A stretch of DNA of 47,487 nucleotides from an uncultured Rhodospirillaceae bacterium (GTDB taxonomy: Bacteria > Pseudomonadota > Alphaproteobacteria > Rhodospirillales > Casp-alpha2). The stretch is taken from assembly GCA_913030825.1 (NCBI GenBank), contig CAJWCU010000024.1, forward strand, positions 1 through 47,487, read 5' to 3'. The translations under genes were made by a program, and so were the position numbers. Under the pieces are notes generated by a model, which worked only from the letters and a program-made list of their open reading frames with translations, was not told the origin of the DNA and made no database searches. Each line of letters starts with the position of its first letter. The first letter of the stretch is position 1. Shown here piece after piece: positions 18,413 through 28,739 of the stretch.

Positions 18413-18871
18413 ATGTTCGATATCGGCTGGCAGGAACTGTTCATCGTCGCCATCCTTGCGATCATCGTGATCGGCCCCAAGGATTTGCCGCGTGCCGTGC
18501 GCACGGTGACCCAGGCCATCCGCAAGCTGCGGTCCATGGCCGGTGAATTCCAGGCGGGCCTGGACGAGGTCGCGCGCGAGGCGGAATTGGACGATATCCG
18601 CCGCGAGGCCAATAAGATCGCCAACTACGACGTGACCAAGGAAATCAAGGACAACCTGGATCCGGACGGCGAGATCGAAAAGGCCGCCGACCTGGACAAG
18701 GACCTGCGCGATACCATGACCGAGGCCAAGGACGCCTCCGTCGAGGCGACGCGCCCGGACGCTGCGGCGCCGGTGACCGCCGAGCCGCCGGCCGCTCCGA
18801 CCGAGCCGGTAACGCAAGCGGAAACCGTCAAGACCGACACGGCGCCCGCCGCCGATACGGCGAAAAGCTAG
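18413..18871 (+). CDS. tatB: Sec-independent protein translocase subunit TatB
   Basis: 152 aa. The N-terminal helix MFDIGWQELFIVAILAIIVIG, followed by PKDLPRAVRTVTQAIRKLR, is diagnostic for TatB and differs from TatA in length and Glu/Pro placement. The long amphipathic and acidic region ends in a Pro/Ala/Thr-rich tail. With TatC it forms the twin-arginine signal receptor. It lies between tatA and tatC. Confidence 0.95.
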   Translation: MFDIGWQELFIVAILAIIVIGPKDLPRAVRTVTQAIRKLRSMAGEFQAGLDEVAREAELDDIRREANKIANYDVTKEIKDNLDPDGEIEKAADLDKDLRDTMTEAKDASVEATRPDAAAPVTAEPPAAPTEPVTQAETVKTDTAPAADTAKS

Positions 18872-18880
18872 GCGGGGACG

Positions 18881-19777
18881 ATGGCCGATACCACCCAAGA
18901 CGATCCGTCCGCCGGTTACGACGCCGACGAAATCAAGATGCCCTTGCTGGAGCATCTGGTCGAACTGCGCCAGCGCCTGATCTATTGCTTCCTGGCGCTG
19001 ATCGTTCTGTTCTTCGTCGCCTATGGTTTCTCGGAACACATCTATGCGTTCCTGGTCCATCCCCTGGCCGACGTCATGCAGGATTCCGGGGGACAGCGGC
19101 GACTGATCTATACGGCCCTGCACGAAGCCTTCTTCACCTATTTGAAGGTCTCGTTCTTCGCGGCGTTGTTCGTCGGCTTTCCATTCATTGCCATGCAGCT
19201 GTGGGGCTTTGTCGCGCCGGGGCTCTACAAGCACGAAAAGCGCACATTGGCGCCGTTCCTGATCGCCACGCCGATCCTGTTCTTCATGGGCGGTGCGCTG
19301 GTCTACTACTTCATCTTCCCCATGGCCTGGAAGTTCTTCCTGGGCTTCGAATCGGCGGGCATCGATGGCTCTCTTCCGATCCAGTTGGAAGCCAAGGTCG
19401 ACCAGTACCTGTCCCTGGTCATGCAGCTGATCTTCGCCTTCGGCCTGTGTTTCGAACTGCCGGTGGTGATCACCCTGCTGGCGCGCATGGGTGTGGTCAC
19501 GGCCAAGGGCCTGCGGGCCAAGCGTAAATACGCCATCGTCTTCGCCTTCGTCGCCGCGGCAGTGCTCACACCGCCCGACGTGATCAGCCAGATCGGCCTC
19601 GCCGTGCCGACGATCCTGCTGTACGAGATCTCGATCCTCGCCGCCCAGCTGATGGAAAAAAAGCGGGGCCACGTCGAGGATGAAGACGACGACGATCTGG
19701 ACGACGACGAGCCGGACGCATCGCCGGAAGGTACCGCCGAAGCGTCGGACGACCCGCCGCCGGGCACCGTTCCTTAA
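18881..19777 (+). CDS. tatC: Twin-arginine translocase subunit TatC
   Basis: 298 aa with six transmembrane helices. The first cytoplasmic segment [16 protein letters not shown] carries the conserved Glu and Arg of the signal-peptide binding site. [29 protein letters not shown] and [14 protein letters not shown] are family signatures. A C-terminal acidic extension (about 255-298, rich in Asp/Glu) is longer than in E. coli but common in this group. It starts 10 bp after tatB. Confidence 0.96.
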   Translation: MADTTQDDPSAGYDADEIKMPLLEHLVELRQRLIYCFLALIVLFFVAYGFSEHIYAFLVHPLADVMQDSGGQRRLIYTALHEAFFTYLKVSFFAALFVGFPFIAMQLWGFVAPGLYKHEKRTLAPFLIATPILFFMGGALVYYFIFPMAWKFFLGFESAGIDGSLPIQLEAKVDQYLSLVMQLIFAFGLCFELPVVITLLARMGVVTAKGLRAKRKYAIVFAFVAAAVLTPPDVISQIGLAVPTILLYEISILAAQLMEKKRGHVEDEDDDDLDDDEPDASPEGTAEASDDPPPGTVP

Positions 19778-19809
19778 CCTTCTTTTCCCTGCCTGTATGA
19801 TTGATTTCA

Positions 19810-19840
19810 CCGCCCCTGGACGGGGCGGGCCCGCCCGCCT
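19810..19840 (+). other. GC-rich hairpins between tatC and serS
   Basis: CGCCCC, a short loop and GGGGCG form one stem, and GCGGGC/GCCCGC forms an overlapping alternative. There is no T-run after it. It may be a weak tatC terminator or a serS leader structure. Confidence 0.35.
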
Positions 19841-19915
19841 ATAAGTGCGCGAAGGCCGTCTGTCGGCCACCGACAGCCGACGCCAACCAGATTAATACGC
19901 CCCGAAGAGAAGCCG

Positions 19916-21199
<1,284 letters not shown>

Positions 21200-21200
21200 C

Positions 21201-21980
21201 ATGCCCAGCCGTATCGATCTGAGCCAGGCCCGCGTGCTCATTTCCAATGACGACGGCATCCATGCGCCGGGCATCAAGATATTGGAAAACGCCGTGCGTG
21301 CCGTGGCGCGCGAGGTTTGGGTCGTTGCCCCGGAAACGGAACAATCGGCGACCAGCCATTCCCTGACCCTGCGCCGCCCGCTGCGTATCCGTAACGTATC
21401 GGACGGACGCTTCGCCGTGGACGGCACGCCGACGGACAGTGTCCTGTTGGGCATTCAGCGGGTCATGCAGGACCACCGTCCGGATATCGTCATGTCCGGC
21501 GTCAACCGGGGCGCCAATTTGGGCGAGGACGTTCATTATTCGGGCACTGTCGCAGCGGCCATGGAGGGGGCCTTGATGGGCATTCCATCGATCGCCTTCT
21601 CCCAGGAATACGACGACAAGCGCAACGTGATCTGGGAAACTTCGGAACGCTGGATGCCGGATATTCTGGCCAAGCTGAACGACGTCGCCTACGACCCGTC
21701 GACCCTGTTGAACATCAACCTGCCGGATTGCCGGCCGGACGAGGTCCAGGGGATGGAGGTCACGCGCCAGGGCCGGCGCAAGATCGGCGGTGAAATCCAG
21801 GACGGCCGCGATCCGCGGGGCGAGCCCTATTATTGGGTCGGCATTCAGCGCGACGAAGAAAAATTCCAGCACGGCACGGACTTGGACGCCTGTATTCGCA
21901 ACGTCATTTCGGTGACGCCGCTGACCTTGGACCTGACGGCAGGGAGCGAACTGGACCGACTGCGCGAGGTCTTTCCGTGA
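21201..21980 (+). CDS. surE: 5'/3'-nucleotidase SurE
   Basis: 259 aa from the ATG at 21201. Survival protein and metal-dependent phosphatase of nucleoside monophosphates. The metal-binding ISNDDGIHAPGI (D17-D18) and SGVNRGANLGEDVHYSGTVA motifs are intact. Its stop overlaps the pcm start in a GTGA junction, so translation is probably coupled, as in many proteobacteria. Confidence 0.96.
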   Translation: MPSRIDLSQARVLISNDDGIHAPGIKILENAVRAVAREVWVVAPETEQSATSHSLTLRRPLRIRNVSDGRFAVDGTPTDSVLLGIQRVMQDHRPDIVMSGVNRGANLGEDVHYSGTVAAAMEGALMGIPSIAFSQEYDDKRNVIWETSERWMPDILAKLNDVAYDPSTLLNINLPDCRPDEVQGMEVTRQGRRKIGGEIQDGRDPRGEPYYWVGIQRDEEKFQHGTDLDACIRNVISVTPLTLDLTAGSELDRLREVFP

Positions 21981-22651
21981 ACCGGGTGCGGCCCCAGGTC
22001 GAGGAGATCCTGGCCGCGGAGCGCGAGGAACTGCTGGCCAGTCTCAGGCGATTGGGCGTTTCCGACGAACGGGTGTTGGAAGCCGTCGGCCGGGTGCCGC
22101 GCGAACAGTTCCTGGCCGAGATTTTCCAAGACCGCGCCTATCGCAATCTGGCCCTGCCGATCGGGCATCAGCAGACCATCAGCCAGCCCTGGGTCGTCGC
22201 CCGCATGACCGAAGCTCTGGAAGTCACCGACCGCACCAAGGTTTTGGAGATCGGTACGGGCTGCGGTTACCAGTCGGCGATCCTGTCGCTGCTTTGCCGC
22301 CGGCTCTACACCATCGAGCGGCACAAGGGTCTGCTGACCGAGGCCGAACGCCGGTTCCGTGCCTTTGGCCTGACCAACATCACGACGCATCTCGGCGACG
22401 GGTCGCTTGGTTGGAAGGAACAGGCGCCGTTCGAACGCATCATCGTCACGGCCGCGGCCGAGGACATTCCCCCCGTGCTGCTCGACCAATTGGCCGAAGG
22501 TGGCATCATGGTCCTGCCTGTCGGCAGCCAGGCGAGCGACGGCGAACAACGGCTCTACCGTGTCGACAAGGGGCCGCTGGGCCTGGAAATCGAAGACATG
22601 GGCGAAGTCCGGTTCGTGCCGCTGGTGGCGGGCGTCGCCGCCCCGGCGTGA
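21977..22651 (+). CDS. pcm: Protein-L-isoaspartate O-methyltransferase
   Basis: 224 aa from a GTG overlapping the surE stop. Repairs isoaspartyl residues in aged proteins using AdoMet. The motif I glycine loop VLEIGTGCGYQSAIL (93-95 GTG) and the QTISQPWVVARMTE segment with the substrate-side residues are typical. The short N-terminal helix (EEILAAEREELLASLR) is normal. It ends in a second GTGA-type overlap with a possible upstream start of the M23 lipoprotein gene. Confidence 0.96.
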   Translation: MNRVRPQVEEILAAEREELLASLRRLGVSDERVLEAVGRVPREQFLAEIFQDRAYRNLALPIGHQQTISQPWVVARMTEALEVTDRTKVLEIGTGCGYQSAILSLLCRRLYTIERHKGLLTEAERRFRAFGLTNITTHLGDGSLGWKEQAPFERIIVTAAAEDIPPVLLDQLAEGGIMVLPVGSQASDGEQRLYRVDKGPLGLEIEDMGEVRFVPLVAGVAAPA

Positions 22652-22668
22652 CGGGCGGGACTGTGAAA

Positions 22669-23724
22669 ATGGCAAGCAACATCGACATTCGGAGAACGGG
22701 CAGGGCGGCGGCGCGGATTGCGGGGTGCCTGATGCTGCTGTTTCTGACGGCCTGCGGGGCCGCCGAATGGCCGCCTCGGTCGTCGGGCGGCGGCACATCC
22801 GTTGCCCAGCCGCAGCGGTCCGTATCAAGCAGTCCAACCCGCGCGACGCGCCAGGGCGGGGATTTGGTCTTCATCGGTGCGAACGCGGTGCGCGTCGGGC
22901 CGGGGGATACGCTTTACTCTATCTCGCGACGTCATCGGGTCAGCCTGCGCGCCCTGATCGAAGCCAACGGCCTGGAGCCGCCCTTCACCCTGCAGGTCGA
23001 TCAACGCCTAGTTCTGCCGCGCGGCCGTCAGCATACGGTGAGGGATGGCGAGACCGTCTACGCCATCGCCCGCAAATACGATGTCGAACCCAACGAACTG
23101 GCGCGCATCAATGGCATTAAGCCGCCCTATACGATCCGGGTCGGCGAACTGCTGCTGGTGCCCGAGGGCAACCTGGAGCAAGCCAAGGTGCCGCATCGCC
23201 CGGAGCCGCGTTCCGCCACTCGTCCGACGGCATCGCCGCCTTCTGAACCGGCCGCGTCCCGGTCGGCCGTTCCCATGCCGCCGCACCGGCCCAAGGCCGT
23301 TCAGACGGCGAGCCGCGCCCTGCCGGGCCCACCCCGGCGCAGCGGCCAGGGTTTTCATTGGCCGGTTTCCGGGGGGCGCGTGATCTCGCGCTACGGCCCC
23401 AAGAAAAGCGGTCTGCACAACGACGGCATCAACATTCGCGCCCCGCGTGGGACGCCCATCGTCGCCACGGAAAACGGCGTCGTCGCCTATGTCGGCAACG
23501 AACTGCGGGGATTCGGCAACTTGGTGCTGATCAAGCATGACGGCGGTTGGATTTCCGCCTACGCCCATACGGACCGATTGTTGGTGTCCAAGGGCGATCA
23601 GGTCCGCCGGGGGCAGAAGATCGCGACCGTTGGCGATACCGGCGGCGTGGATGAGCCGCAATTGCATTTCGAATTGCGCAAGAACAAGCGCGCGGTCAAT
23701 CCGCAGACGCTTCTTAAATCCTGA
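22669..23724 (+). CDS. NlpD-like lipoprotein with two LysM domains and degenerate M23 domain
   Basis: 351 aa from the ATG at 22669; GTG at 22663 or 22648 (overlapping the pcm stop) are alternatives. A lipobox LFLTAC puts the lipidated Cys at 29. Two LysM peptidoglycan-binding domains lie at about 75-118 and 122-166, followed by a Pro-rich linker and an M23/LytM domain (about 235-351). The M23 site is altered: HNDGIN replaces HxGxD and PQLHFE replaces HLHFE, so zinc hydrolysis is unlikely. As in NlpD/EnvC, it probably activates amidases during septum splitting. The position after pcm is conserved. Confidence 0.92.
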   Translation: MASNIDIRRTGRAAARIAGCLMLLFLTACGAAEWPPRSSGGGTSVAQPQRSVSSSPTRATRQGGDLVFIGANAVRVGPGDTLYSISRRHRVSLRALIEANGLEPPFTLQVDQRLVLPRGRQHTVRDGETVYAIARKYDVEPNELARINGIKPPYTIRVGELLLVPEGNLEQAKVPHRPEPRSATRPTASPPSEPAASRSAVPMPPHRPKAVQTASRALPGPPRRSGQGFHWPVSGGRVISRYGPKKSGLHNDGINIRAPRGTPIVATENGVVAYVGNELRGFGNLVLIKHDGGWISAYAHTDRLLVSKGDQVRRGQKIATVGDTGGVDEPQLHFELRKNKRAVNPQTLLKS

Positions 23725-23767
23725 ATAGAGCGAAGGGTCGGTGGGCCACCTGGGCCGCGCGCCAGGC

Positions 23768-23956
23768 CTAGGTTTCCATCTTCCGCTTGGCTTGCTGCAG
23801 AAGCTCGCGGGCCATGGCGTCCTGGCCCTGCTGCGAGGCCAGCCAGGCCTGTTCGATCATATGGCGCACGGCGGTCGGCAGGCCGTCCATGCCGTGGGCC
23901 ATTTCCTTGAGCCGCAGGATACTGGCCTGCAAATCCGCGTCTTCCACCTGTGCCAC
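23768..23956 (-). CDS. Small conserved-looking hypothetical protein
   Basis: 62 aa, GTG start. Almost entirely helical and soluble: LQASILRLKEMAHGMDGLP then HMIEQAWLASQQGQDAMARE and a basic C-terminus. It lies between the NlpD-like gene and the DUF815 ATPase, on the strand of the ATPase and 134 bp after its stop. The base composition matches its neighbours. Family not recognised; it may be a short helical adaptor. The main doubt is its short length. Confidence 0.5.
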   Translation of the reverse strand: MAQVEDADLQASILRLKEMAHGMDGLPTAVRHMIEQAWLASQQGQDAMARELLQQAKRKMET

Positions 23957-24090
23957 GTCTGGGCCCCATTCCCGTTCACGCCGCCGAAATCATAGCACGA
24001 TGGTCGAAGGCGGCCATTCACGATTAAGGGATGCACGCCAGGGGCGGGAGAGGGGCGGGAGAGGGCCTGGTGAGGGGCGGGTGACGGGCG

Positions 24091-24948
24091 TCAGTCGAGC
24101 CGTTTGCCCAGGCGACCGGCCAAGTTCTGGATGTACTGCCAGGCGACGCGGCCCGAACGCGAGCCGCGCGTGACCGCCCATTCGTTGGCTTCCTTGCGCA
24201 GGTCCACATCCGGCGCATCGAGGCCGTAACGCTTGGCGTAGCCTTCGATCATCTGGAAGTAGGTCTGCTGATCGACGTTGTGGAACCCCAGCCAAAGCCC
24301 GAAGCGGTCGGACAGGGAAACCTTTTCCTCGACCGCTTCGCCGGGGTTGATCGCCGTCGACCGTTCGTTTTCGATCATGTCGCGGGCGATCAGGTGGCGG
24401 CGGTTGGATGTCGCGTAGAACAGCACGTTGTCCGGGCGGCCTTCGATCCCGCCGTCGAGAACGGCTTTCAGTGACTTGTACGACGTGTCTTCCGTGTCGA
24501 AGCTGAGGTCGTCGCAGAACACCAGGCAGCGGCGGCCCGACGGGCGCAGCAGCGACAGCAGGGTCGGCAGCGATGGAATCTCTTCGCGGTGGATTTCGAT
24601 CAACAGCAGCGAGCCGGGTTCGTCCGCGTTGATCTCCGCGTGCAGCGCCTTGACCAGCGAGCTTTTCCCCGTGCCGCGCGATCCCCACAACAGGGCGTTG
24701 TTGGCCGGCAGACCGCCCGCGAAACGGCGGGTGTTGTCGGACAGCTGTTGTACTTGGCTGTCGATGCCGCAGAGCAGGTCCATCTCGACTCGGTTGACCT
24801 TCGGTACCGGTTCCAGCCAGGAACGGTCCGCGTGCCAGACGAAGGCGTCGGCGGCGGAAAGGTCGTTGTCGGGCGCCGGCGGCGGAGCGATGCGGTCCAA
24901 CGCGTTGGCGATGCGGTCGAGTACTTTGTAGATGTCGATATCGGTCAT
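24091..24948 (-). CDS. DUF815 family P-loop ATPase
   Basis: 285 aa AAA-type ATPase. Walker A is GSRGTGKSS (89-97) and Walker B is LVFCDDLSFD (141-150), followed by LKAVLDGGIEGRPDNVLFYA and an arginine-bearing SNRRHL segment. DUF815 proteins are widespread in alphaproteobacteria and of unknown role. It diverges from yajC-secDF, a recurrent arrangement. Cytoplasmic, no signal. Confidence 0.9.
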   Translation of the reverse strand: MTDIDIYKVLDRIANALDRIAPPPAPDNDLSAADAFVWHADRSWLEPVPKVNRVEMDLLCGIDSQVQQLSDNTRRFAGGLPANNALLWGSRGTGKSSLVKALHAEINADEPGSLLLIEIHREEIPSLPTLLSLLRPSGRRCLVFCDDLSFDTEDTSYKSLKAVLDGGIEGRPDNVLFYATSNRRHLIARDMIENERSTAINPGEAVEEKVSLSDRFGLWLGFHNVDQQTYFQMIEGYAKRYGLDAPDVDLRKEANEWAVTRGSRSGRVAWQYIQNLAGRLGKRLD

Positions 24949-25037
24949 GGCGGGCGGAAGTTACGGCGGCTTGCCGGGGGCGTCAATCTTCCGTGTGACG
25001 GCGCGCCGGAAAACCGGGAATTTTTCGCGGATTGCGT

Positions 25038-25065
25038 TTGCATCGGCGGGTCTTGCGGTTATAGT
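25038..25065 (+). promoter_or_regulatory. Candidate sigma-70-type promoter of yajC-secD-secF
   Basis: TTGCAT, a 16-base spacer and TATAGT lie about 80 bases before the yajC ATG in the divergent gap with the DUF815 gene. Pattern-based inference. Confidence 0.45.
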
Positions 25066-25147
25066 CCCGCGCACCCAGATATGACGACCGGTTCCCCGGA
25101 ATTAAAAGCGCCCCCGCACCCTTTAATGGGGGATTGAGGAGATAAGT

Positions 25148-25582
25148 ATGTTGATTTCGCCCGCATTTGCCCAGGCAGCCGGAGGCGGCGCCGGAGGTGG
25201 CGGCCTTGAGGCGTTCCTGCCTTTGATCCTGATCTTCGTGATCTTCTATTTCCTGCTCATCCGTCCGCAGCAGAAGAAGATGAAAGAACACAAATCCATG
25301 CTGGAAGCGGTTCGGCGCGGTGACAAGGTCGTCACGGGCGGCGGCATCATCGGCACGGTGACCAAGGTCAGCGAAGGCGACGAAGTCGTCGTCGAAATCG
25401 CCGAAGGCATCAAGGTCAAGGTCCGCAAGAGCACATTGTCCGCGGTCGAAAGCAAGTCCGAGCCGCAAGCCGGCGACAAGAAAGCCGACGCCAAGGACGC
25501 CGCCAACGATTCCGCCGACGAAGGCGAGAAAAAGGCCGGTGGCCTGCGTGGCCTGTTGGGCGGCGGAAAGAAAGACGGTTGA
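25148..25582 (+). CDS. yajC: Preprotein translocase subunit YajC
   Basis: 144 aa. A short periplasmic N-terminus, one transmembrane helix (about 22-41, ILIFVIFYFLLIRPQQKK) and a soluble beta-rich domain with GDKVVTGGGIIGTV are diagnostic. The Lys/Asp/Gly-rich tail (about 100-144) is longer than usual. YajC associates with SecD-SecF and AcrB. GAGGAG lies about seven bases before the ATG. It heads the yajC-secD-secF cluster. Confidence 0.95.
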   Translation: MLISPAFAQAAGGGAGGGGLEAFLPLILIFVIFYFLLIRPQQKKMKEHKSMLEAVRRGDKVVTGGGIIGTVTKVSEGDEVVVEIAEGIKVKVRKSTLSAVESKSEPQAGDKKADAKDAANDSADEGEKKAGGLRGLLGGGKKDG

Positions 25583-25648
25583 TCCGTCGTTTCCCGCCGT
25601 TCGCGTTTCCTCCCGTTCCTGAAATCTGATCCCGCCGGTTAATCGCCC

Positions 25649-27232
25649 ATGGTCTATTTCCCCAAGTGGAAGGTCGTTCTCGTCCTGTTGGTCTGCCTGC
25701 TCGGCGTGGCCTATTCGGCGCCCAACTTCCTGCCAAAATCCGCCACCGAAGACCTGCCCGGCTGGTTGCCGTCACAGCAGGTGAACCTGGGCCTCGATCT
25801 GCAAGGCGGCTCGCACTTGCTGCTCGAAGTCGAGGTCGACGAGGTCATTCGCCAATACCTGGAAGGCATCGCCGAAAGTGCGCGGGGAGAGCTGCGCACG
25901 GCCCGCATTCGGGCCCGTGGTCTGGGCGTTGCGGATCAGGTCATCGGCGTCACCATTGCGGATGAGAAAGACGTCGAGAAGGCGCGGGGCGTTCTCTCGC
26001 AAATCGAACCGGGCGCCAGTGTCGAGGTCGACGGGACCCGTATCACCATCACGCCGTCGGATCAGACGATCCTGGACCGCCGCAATTCGGCGCTTCAGCA
26101 GTCTGTCGAAATCCTGCGCCGCCGGATCGACGAAACGGGCACGCGCGAGCCGACCATCCAACGCCAGGGCGATACCCGCGTGCTGGTCCAGGTGCCGGGC
26201 CTCAAGGATCCGGAACGCTTGAAGGCGATCATCGGCAAGACGGCTAAACTGACCTTCCAACTGGTGGATGTCGAAAATTCGGTGAGCGAGGCCCGTGAAC
26301 GCGGCCGTGTACCACCCGGGTCGGTTCTTCTGGAAGCGACCGAGGAAGACCGCGCCGTCGGCCGCCAGGACGCCTACTTGGTCAAGCGCCGGGTTCTGGT
26401 TTCGGGCGAAGACCTGGTCGACGCCCATCAGAGCTTCGAGCAGCGCACCAACCAGCCCGTCGTCAGCTTCCGCCTGAACGCCCGCGGCGCCAAGAAATTC
26501 GGTGACGTGACGACCAAGAACGTCGGCCGGCCCTTTGCCATCGTGCTCGACCGTAAGGTCATCAGCGCGCCGGTCATCCGCGAGCCGATCATTACCGGCA
26601 GCGGCCAGATTTCCGGATCGTTCACCGTACAGTCGGCCCAGGATCTGGCGCTGCTGCTGCGCGCCGGGGCCTTGCCCGCGCCGATCAAGATTCTTGAAGA
26701 ACGCACCGTCGGCGCCAGCCTGGGCGCGGACAGCATCGCCGCCGGCGAAATCGCCTGCGTTGTCGGGTTGATCGCGGTGATCATCTTCATGGCCGTGGCC
26801 TACGGGCGGTTCGGGTTAATGGCCGACATCGCACTTGTCTTCAACCTGCTGCTGATCCTGGCGACGCTGTCGATCATCCAGGCGACCCTGACGCTACCGG
26901 GTATCGCGGGGATCGTGCTGACGGTCGGCATGGCGGTCGACGCCAACGTGCTGATCTTCGAACGCATCCGCGAGGAAGTCCGCGCCGGGCGAACACCGAT
27001 CAGCGCCATCGACGCCGGGTATAGCCGAGCACTCACCACCATTATCGACGCCAACGTCACCACCCTGATCGCCGCCATCCTGCTGTATGCCTTCGGCTCC
27101 GGCCCGGTGCGCGGCTTCGCGGTGACCCTCGCCATCGGCATCGCGACGTCGATGTTCACGGCGATCATGGTCACGCGCCTGATGGTCGTTGCCTGGCTGC
27201 GCCGCACGCGGCCCCAGGAATTACCGGTTTAG
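25649..27232 (+). CDS. secD: Protein translocase subunit SecD
   Basis: 527 aa, six-helix RND-type membrane subunit that uses the proton gradient to pull secreted proteins across the membrane. The first helix (about 8-27) is followed by the large periplasmic P1 region starting LGLDLQGGSHLLLEV. The membrane block has GIVLTVGMAVDANVLIFERI, the signature with the functional Asp. The length is typical for alphaproteobacteria. No strong ribosome site precedes the ATG. Confidence 0.96.
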   Translation: MVYFPKWKVVLVLLVCLLGVAYSAPNFLPKSATEDLPGWLPSQQVNLGLDLQGGSHLLLEVEVDEVIRQYLEGIAESARGELRTARIRARGLGVADQVIGVTIADEKDVEKARGVLSQIEPGASVEVDGTRITITPSDQTILDRRNSALQQSVEILRRRIDETGTREPTIQRQGDTRVLVQVPGLKDPERLKAIIGKTAKLTFQLVDVENSVSEARERGRVPPGSVLLEATEEDRAVGRQDAYLVKRRVLVSGEDLVDAHQSFEQRTNQPVVSFRLNARGAKKFGDVTTKNVGRPFAIVLDRKVISAPVIREPIITGSGQISGSFTVQSAQDLALLLRAGALPAPIKILEERTVGASLGADSIAAGEIACVVGLIAVIIFMAVAYGRFGLMADIALVFNLLLILATLSIIQATLTLPGIAGIVLTVGMAVDANVLIFERIREEVRAGRTPISAIDAGYSRALTTIIDANVTTLIAAILLYAFGSGPVRGFAVTLAIGIATSMFTAIMVTRLMVVAWLRRTRPQELPV

Positions 27233-27253
27233 GGACGGGGAGGAGTTAAGGAC

Positions 27254-28198
27254 ATGCGCTTGTTACGTATCGTCGCCGACGAAACCAACATCCCGTTCAT
27301 GCGGTTCCGCAAGCTTTTCATAGCGATTTCGTCGTTGGCCGTGGTGCTGTCGGTCGTCCTGGTCCTGGTCAAGGGTATGAACTTCGGGATCGATTTCCAG
27401 GGCGGTATCCTGATCGAGGTCCGCATGCCGCAGGCCGCCGATATGGGCAAGATGCGCGGCCAGTTGGGCGGGCTGGGCCTGGGCGAGGTCAGCCTTCAGG
27501 AATTCGGCGATCCGTCGGACGTTTTGATCCGCATCGGCGCCCAGGAAGGCGACGAAACGGCGCAACAGGCCGCGATCAACCAGGTCAAACAGGCGCTGGG
27601 CGAAGGCGTCGACTACCGCCGTGTCGAATTCGTCGGGCCCAAGGTGTCGTCAGAACTGCTGCTCGACGGCGTATTGGCGGTGGCGGTGGCGATCATCGCC
27701 ATGCTGATCTACATCTGGCTCCGCTTCGAATGGCAGTTCGGCCTGGGCGCCGTGATGGCGTTGACCCATGACGTGTTTCTGACCCTCGGGGTTTTCTCGC
27801 TGCTCGGGTTGGAGTTCAATCTATCGACCGTTGCCGCCGTGCTGACCATCGCCGGCTATTCCATCAACGATACGGTCGTCGTGTTCGACCGCATCCGCGA
27901 AGACCTGCGGAAATTCAAGTCGAAGCCCATCGACGAACTGCTGAACGGCTCGATCAACGCGACGCTATCGCGGACCTTGATGACCTCGCTGACGACCCTG
28001 GTCGCTCTGCTGGCCCTGTTCTTCCTGGGCGGCGAGGTGATCCGCGATTTCTCCTTCGCGATGATCTTCGGTATCCTGATCGGGACCTATTCGTCGATCT
28101 GCGTCGCCGCACCGCTGCTGCTCTATACCAACGTCGCCTCGCGCGCCCGCTCCGGCGGTGCCGATGCCGAGGCCGAGGAGGCGGCGGAAACGCCGTAA
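27254..28198 (+). CDS. secF: Protein translocase subunit SecF
   Basis: 314 aa, partner of SecD. The N-terminal helix is followed by the periplasmic GMNFGIDFQGGILIEV segment and five more helices, with LTIAGYSINDTVVVFDRIRE and LSRTLMTSLTTLVALLAL signatures. GGGGAGG lies about ten bases before the ATG and 21 bp separate it from secD. The tail is Ala/Glu-rich. Confidence 0.96.
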   Translation: MRLLRIVADETNIPFMRFRKLFIAISSLAVVLSVVLVLVKGMNFGIDFQGGILIEVRMPQAADMGKMRGQLGGLGLGEVSLQEFGDPSDVLIRIGAQEGDETAQQAAINQVKQALGEGVDYRRVEFVGPKVSSELLLDGVLAVAVAIIAMLIYIWLRFEWQFGLGAVMALTHDVFLTLGVFSLLGLEFNLSTVAAVLTIAGYSINDTVVVFDRIREDLRKFKSKPIDELLNGSINATLSRTLMTSLTTLVALLALFFLGGEVIRDFSFAMIFGILIGTYSSICVAAPLLLYTNVASRARSGGADAEAEEAAETP

Positions 28199-28210
28199 CC
28201 GCCCCGACCG

Positions 28211-28609
28211 ATGCCCGGACTAGACGTCACGCCCCTTGTTCCCGCCGGCCGGAAGATCATCCAGTCGTATGGGGACGGGCGGTTCCGCGTCGCGGGCGAT
28301 GTTTATGACGGCTCCATCCTGATTTGGCCCGACCAATGCCTGACCTGGGCGGCACGCAGCGTCGCCGATCTTGATGCCGGCAACCTGCATCATATCGTGA
28401 CCGGGCCCGACGCGCCGGAACCGACGGCGGAGCTTCTCATTATCGGATGTGGCGGCACTTTCGTCGCCCCGCCCAAAGGTCTCCGCCAGGACCTTCGGGC
28501 CCGAGGGATCGCCGTCGAGTGGATGGACACGGGCGCGGCCTGCCGGACGTTCAACGTGCTCCTAGGGGAAGATCGACGTGCCGCGGCGGCCATTTTGGCC
28601 GTCGATTGA
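28211..28609 (+). CDS. Mth938/NDUFAF3-like protein (DUF498)
   Basis: 132 aa, single domain. Motifs IIQSYGDGRFRVAGDVYDGS and the C-terminal GIAVEWMDTGAACRTFNVLL identify the Mth938/DUF498 family, whose mitochondrial member NDUFAF3 assists complex I assembly. Its place directly after secF is conserved in alphaproteobacteria and is one of the arguments for its mitochondrial homologue's origin. The bacterial function is not proven. It starts 12 bp after secF. Confidence 0.92.
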   Translation: MPGLDVTPLVPAGRKIIQSYGDGRFRVAGDVYDGSILIWPDQCLTWAARSVADLDAGNLHHIVTGPDAPEPTAELLIIGCGGTFVAPPKGLRQDLRARGIAVEWMDTGAACRTFNVLLGEDRRAAAAILAVD

Positions 28610-28625
28610 CCGGTGCCGTGACATC

Positions 28626-28654
28626 TTCCGTTTTTCACCTCTTTTCTGTATAAT
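28626..28654 (+). promoter_or_regulatory. Candidate promoter with consensus -10 before the 227-aa hypothetical gene
   Basis: TATAAT at 28649-28654 is a perfect -10, 17 bases after a weak -35 candidate (TTCCGT). A transcript would start near 28661, just before the repeated leader. Confidence 0.55.
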
Positions 28655-28661
28655 GGAGGCT

Positions 28662-28725
28662 TCCAGAAGGGTTTTCTGACTCCCAGAACGGGAAAAACGA
28701 TCCAGAAGGACTGCTCCTAGAAGGA
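28662..28725 (+). repeat. Four purine-rich quasi-repeats in the leader of the 227-aa gene
   Basis: TCCAGAAGG (28662), TCCCAGAACG (28681), TCCAGAAGGA (28701) and TCCTAGAAGGA (28715) recur at intervals of 19, 20 and 14 bases between the predicted transcription start and the ATG at 28740. Several contain AnGGA-like motifs, as bound by CsrA-type regulators; decoy ribosome sites are another reading. Confidence 0.55.
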
Positions 28726-28739
28726 GCCGTACAGAGAAG

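Noticed and set aside
18353-19870. 505-aa open frame on the minus strand
   Set aside because: Antisense shadow of tatB-tatC; low-complexity composition without domains.
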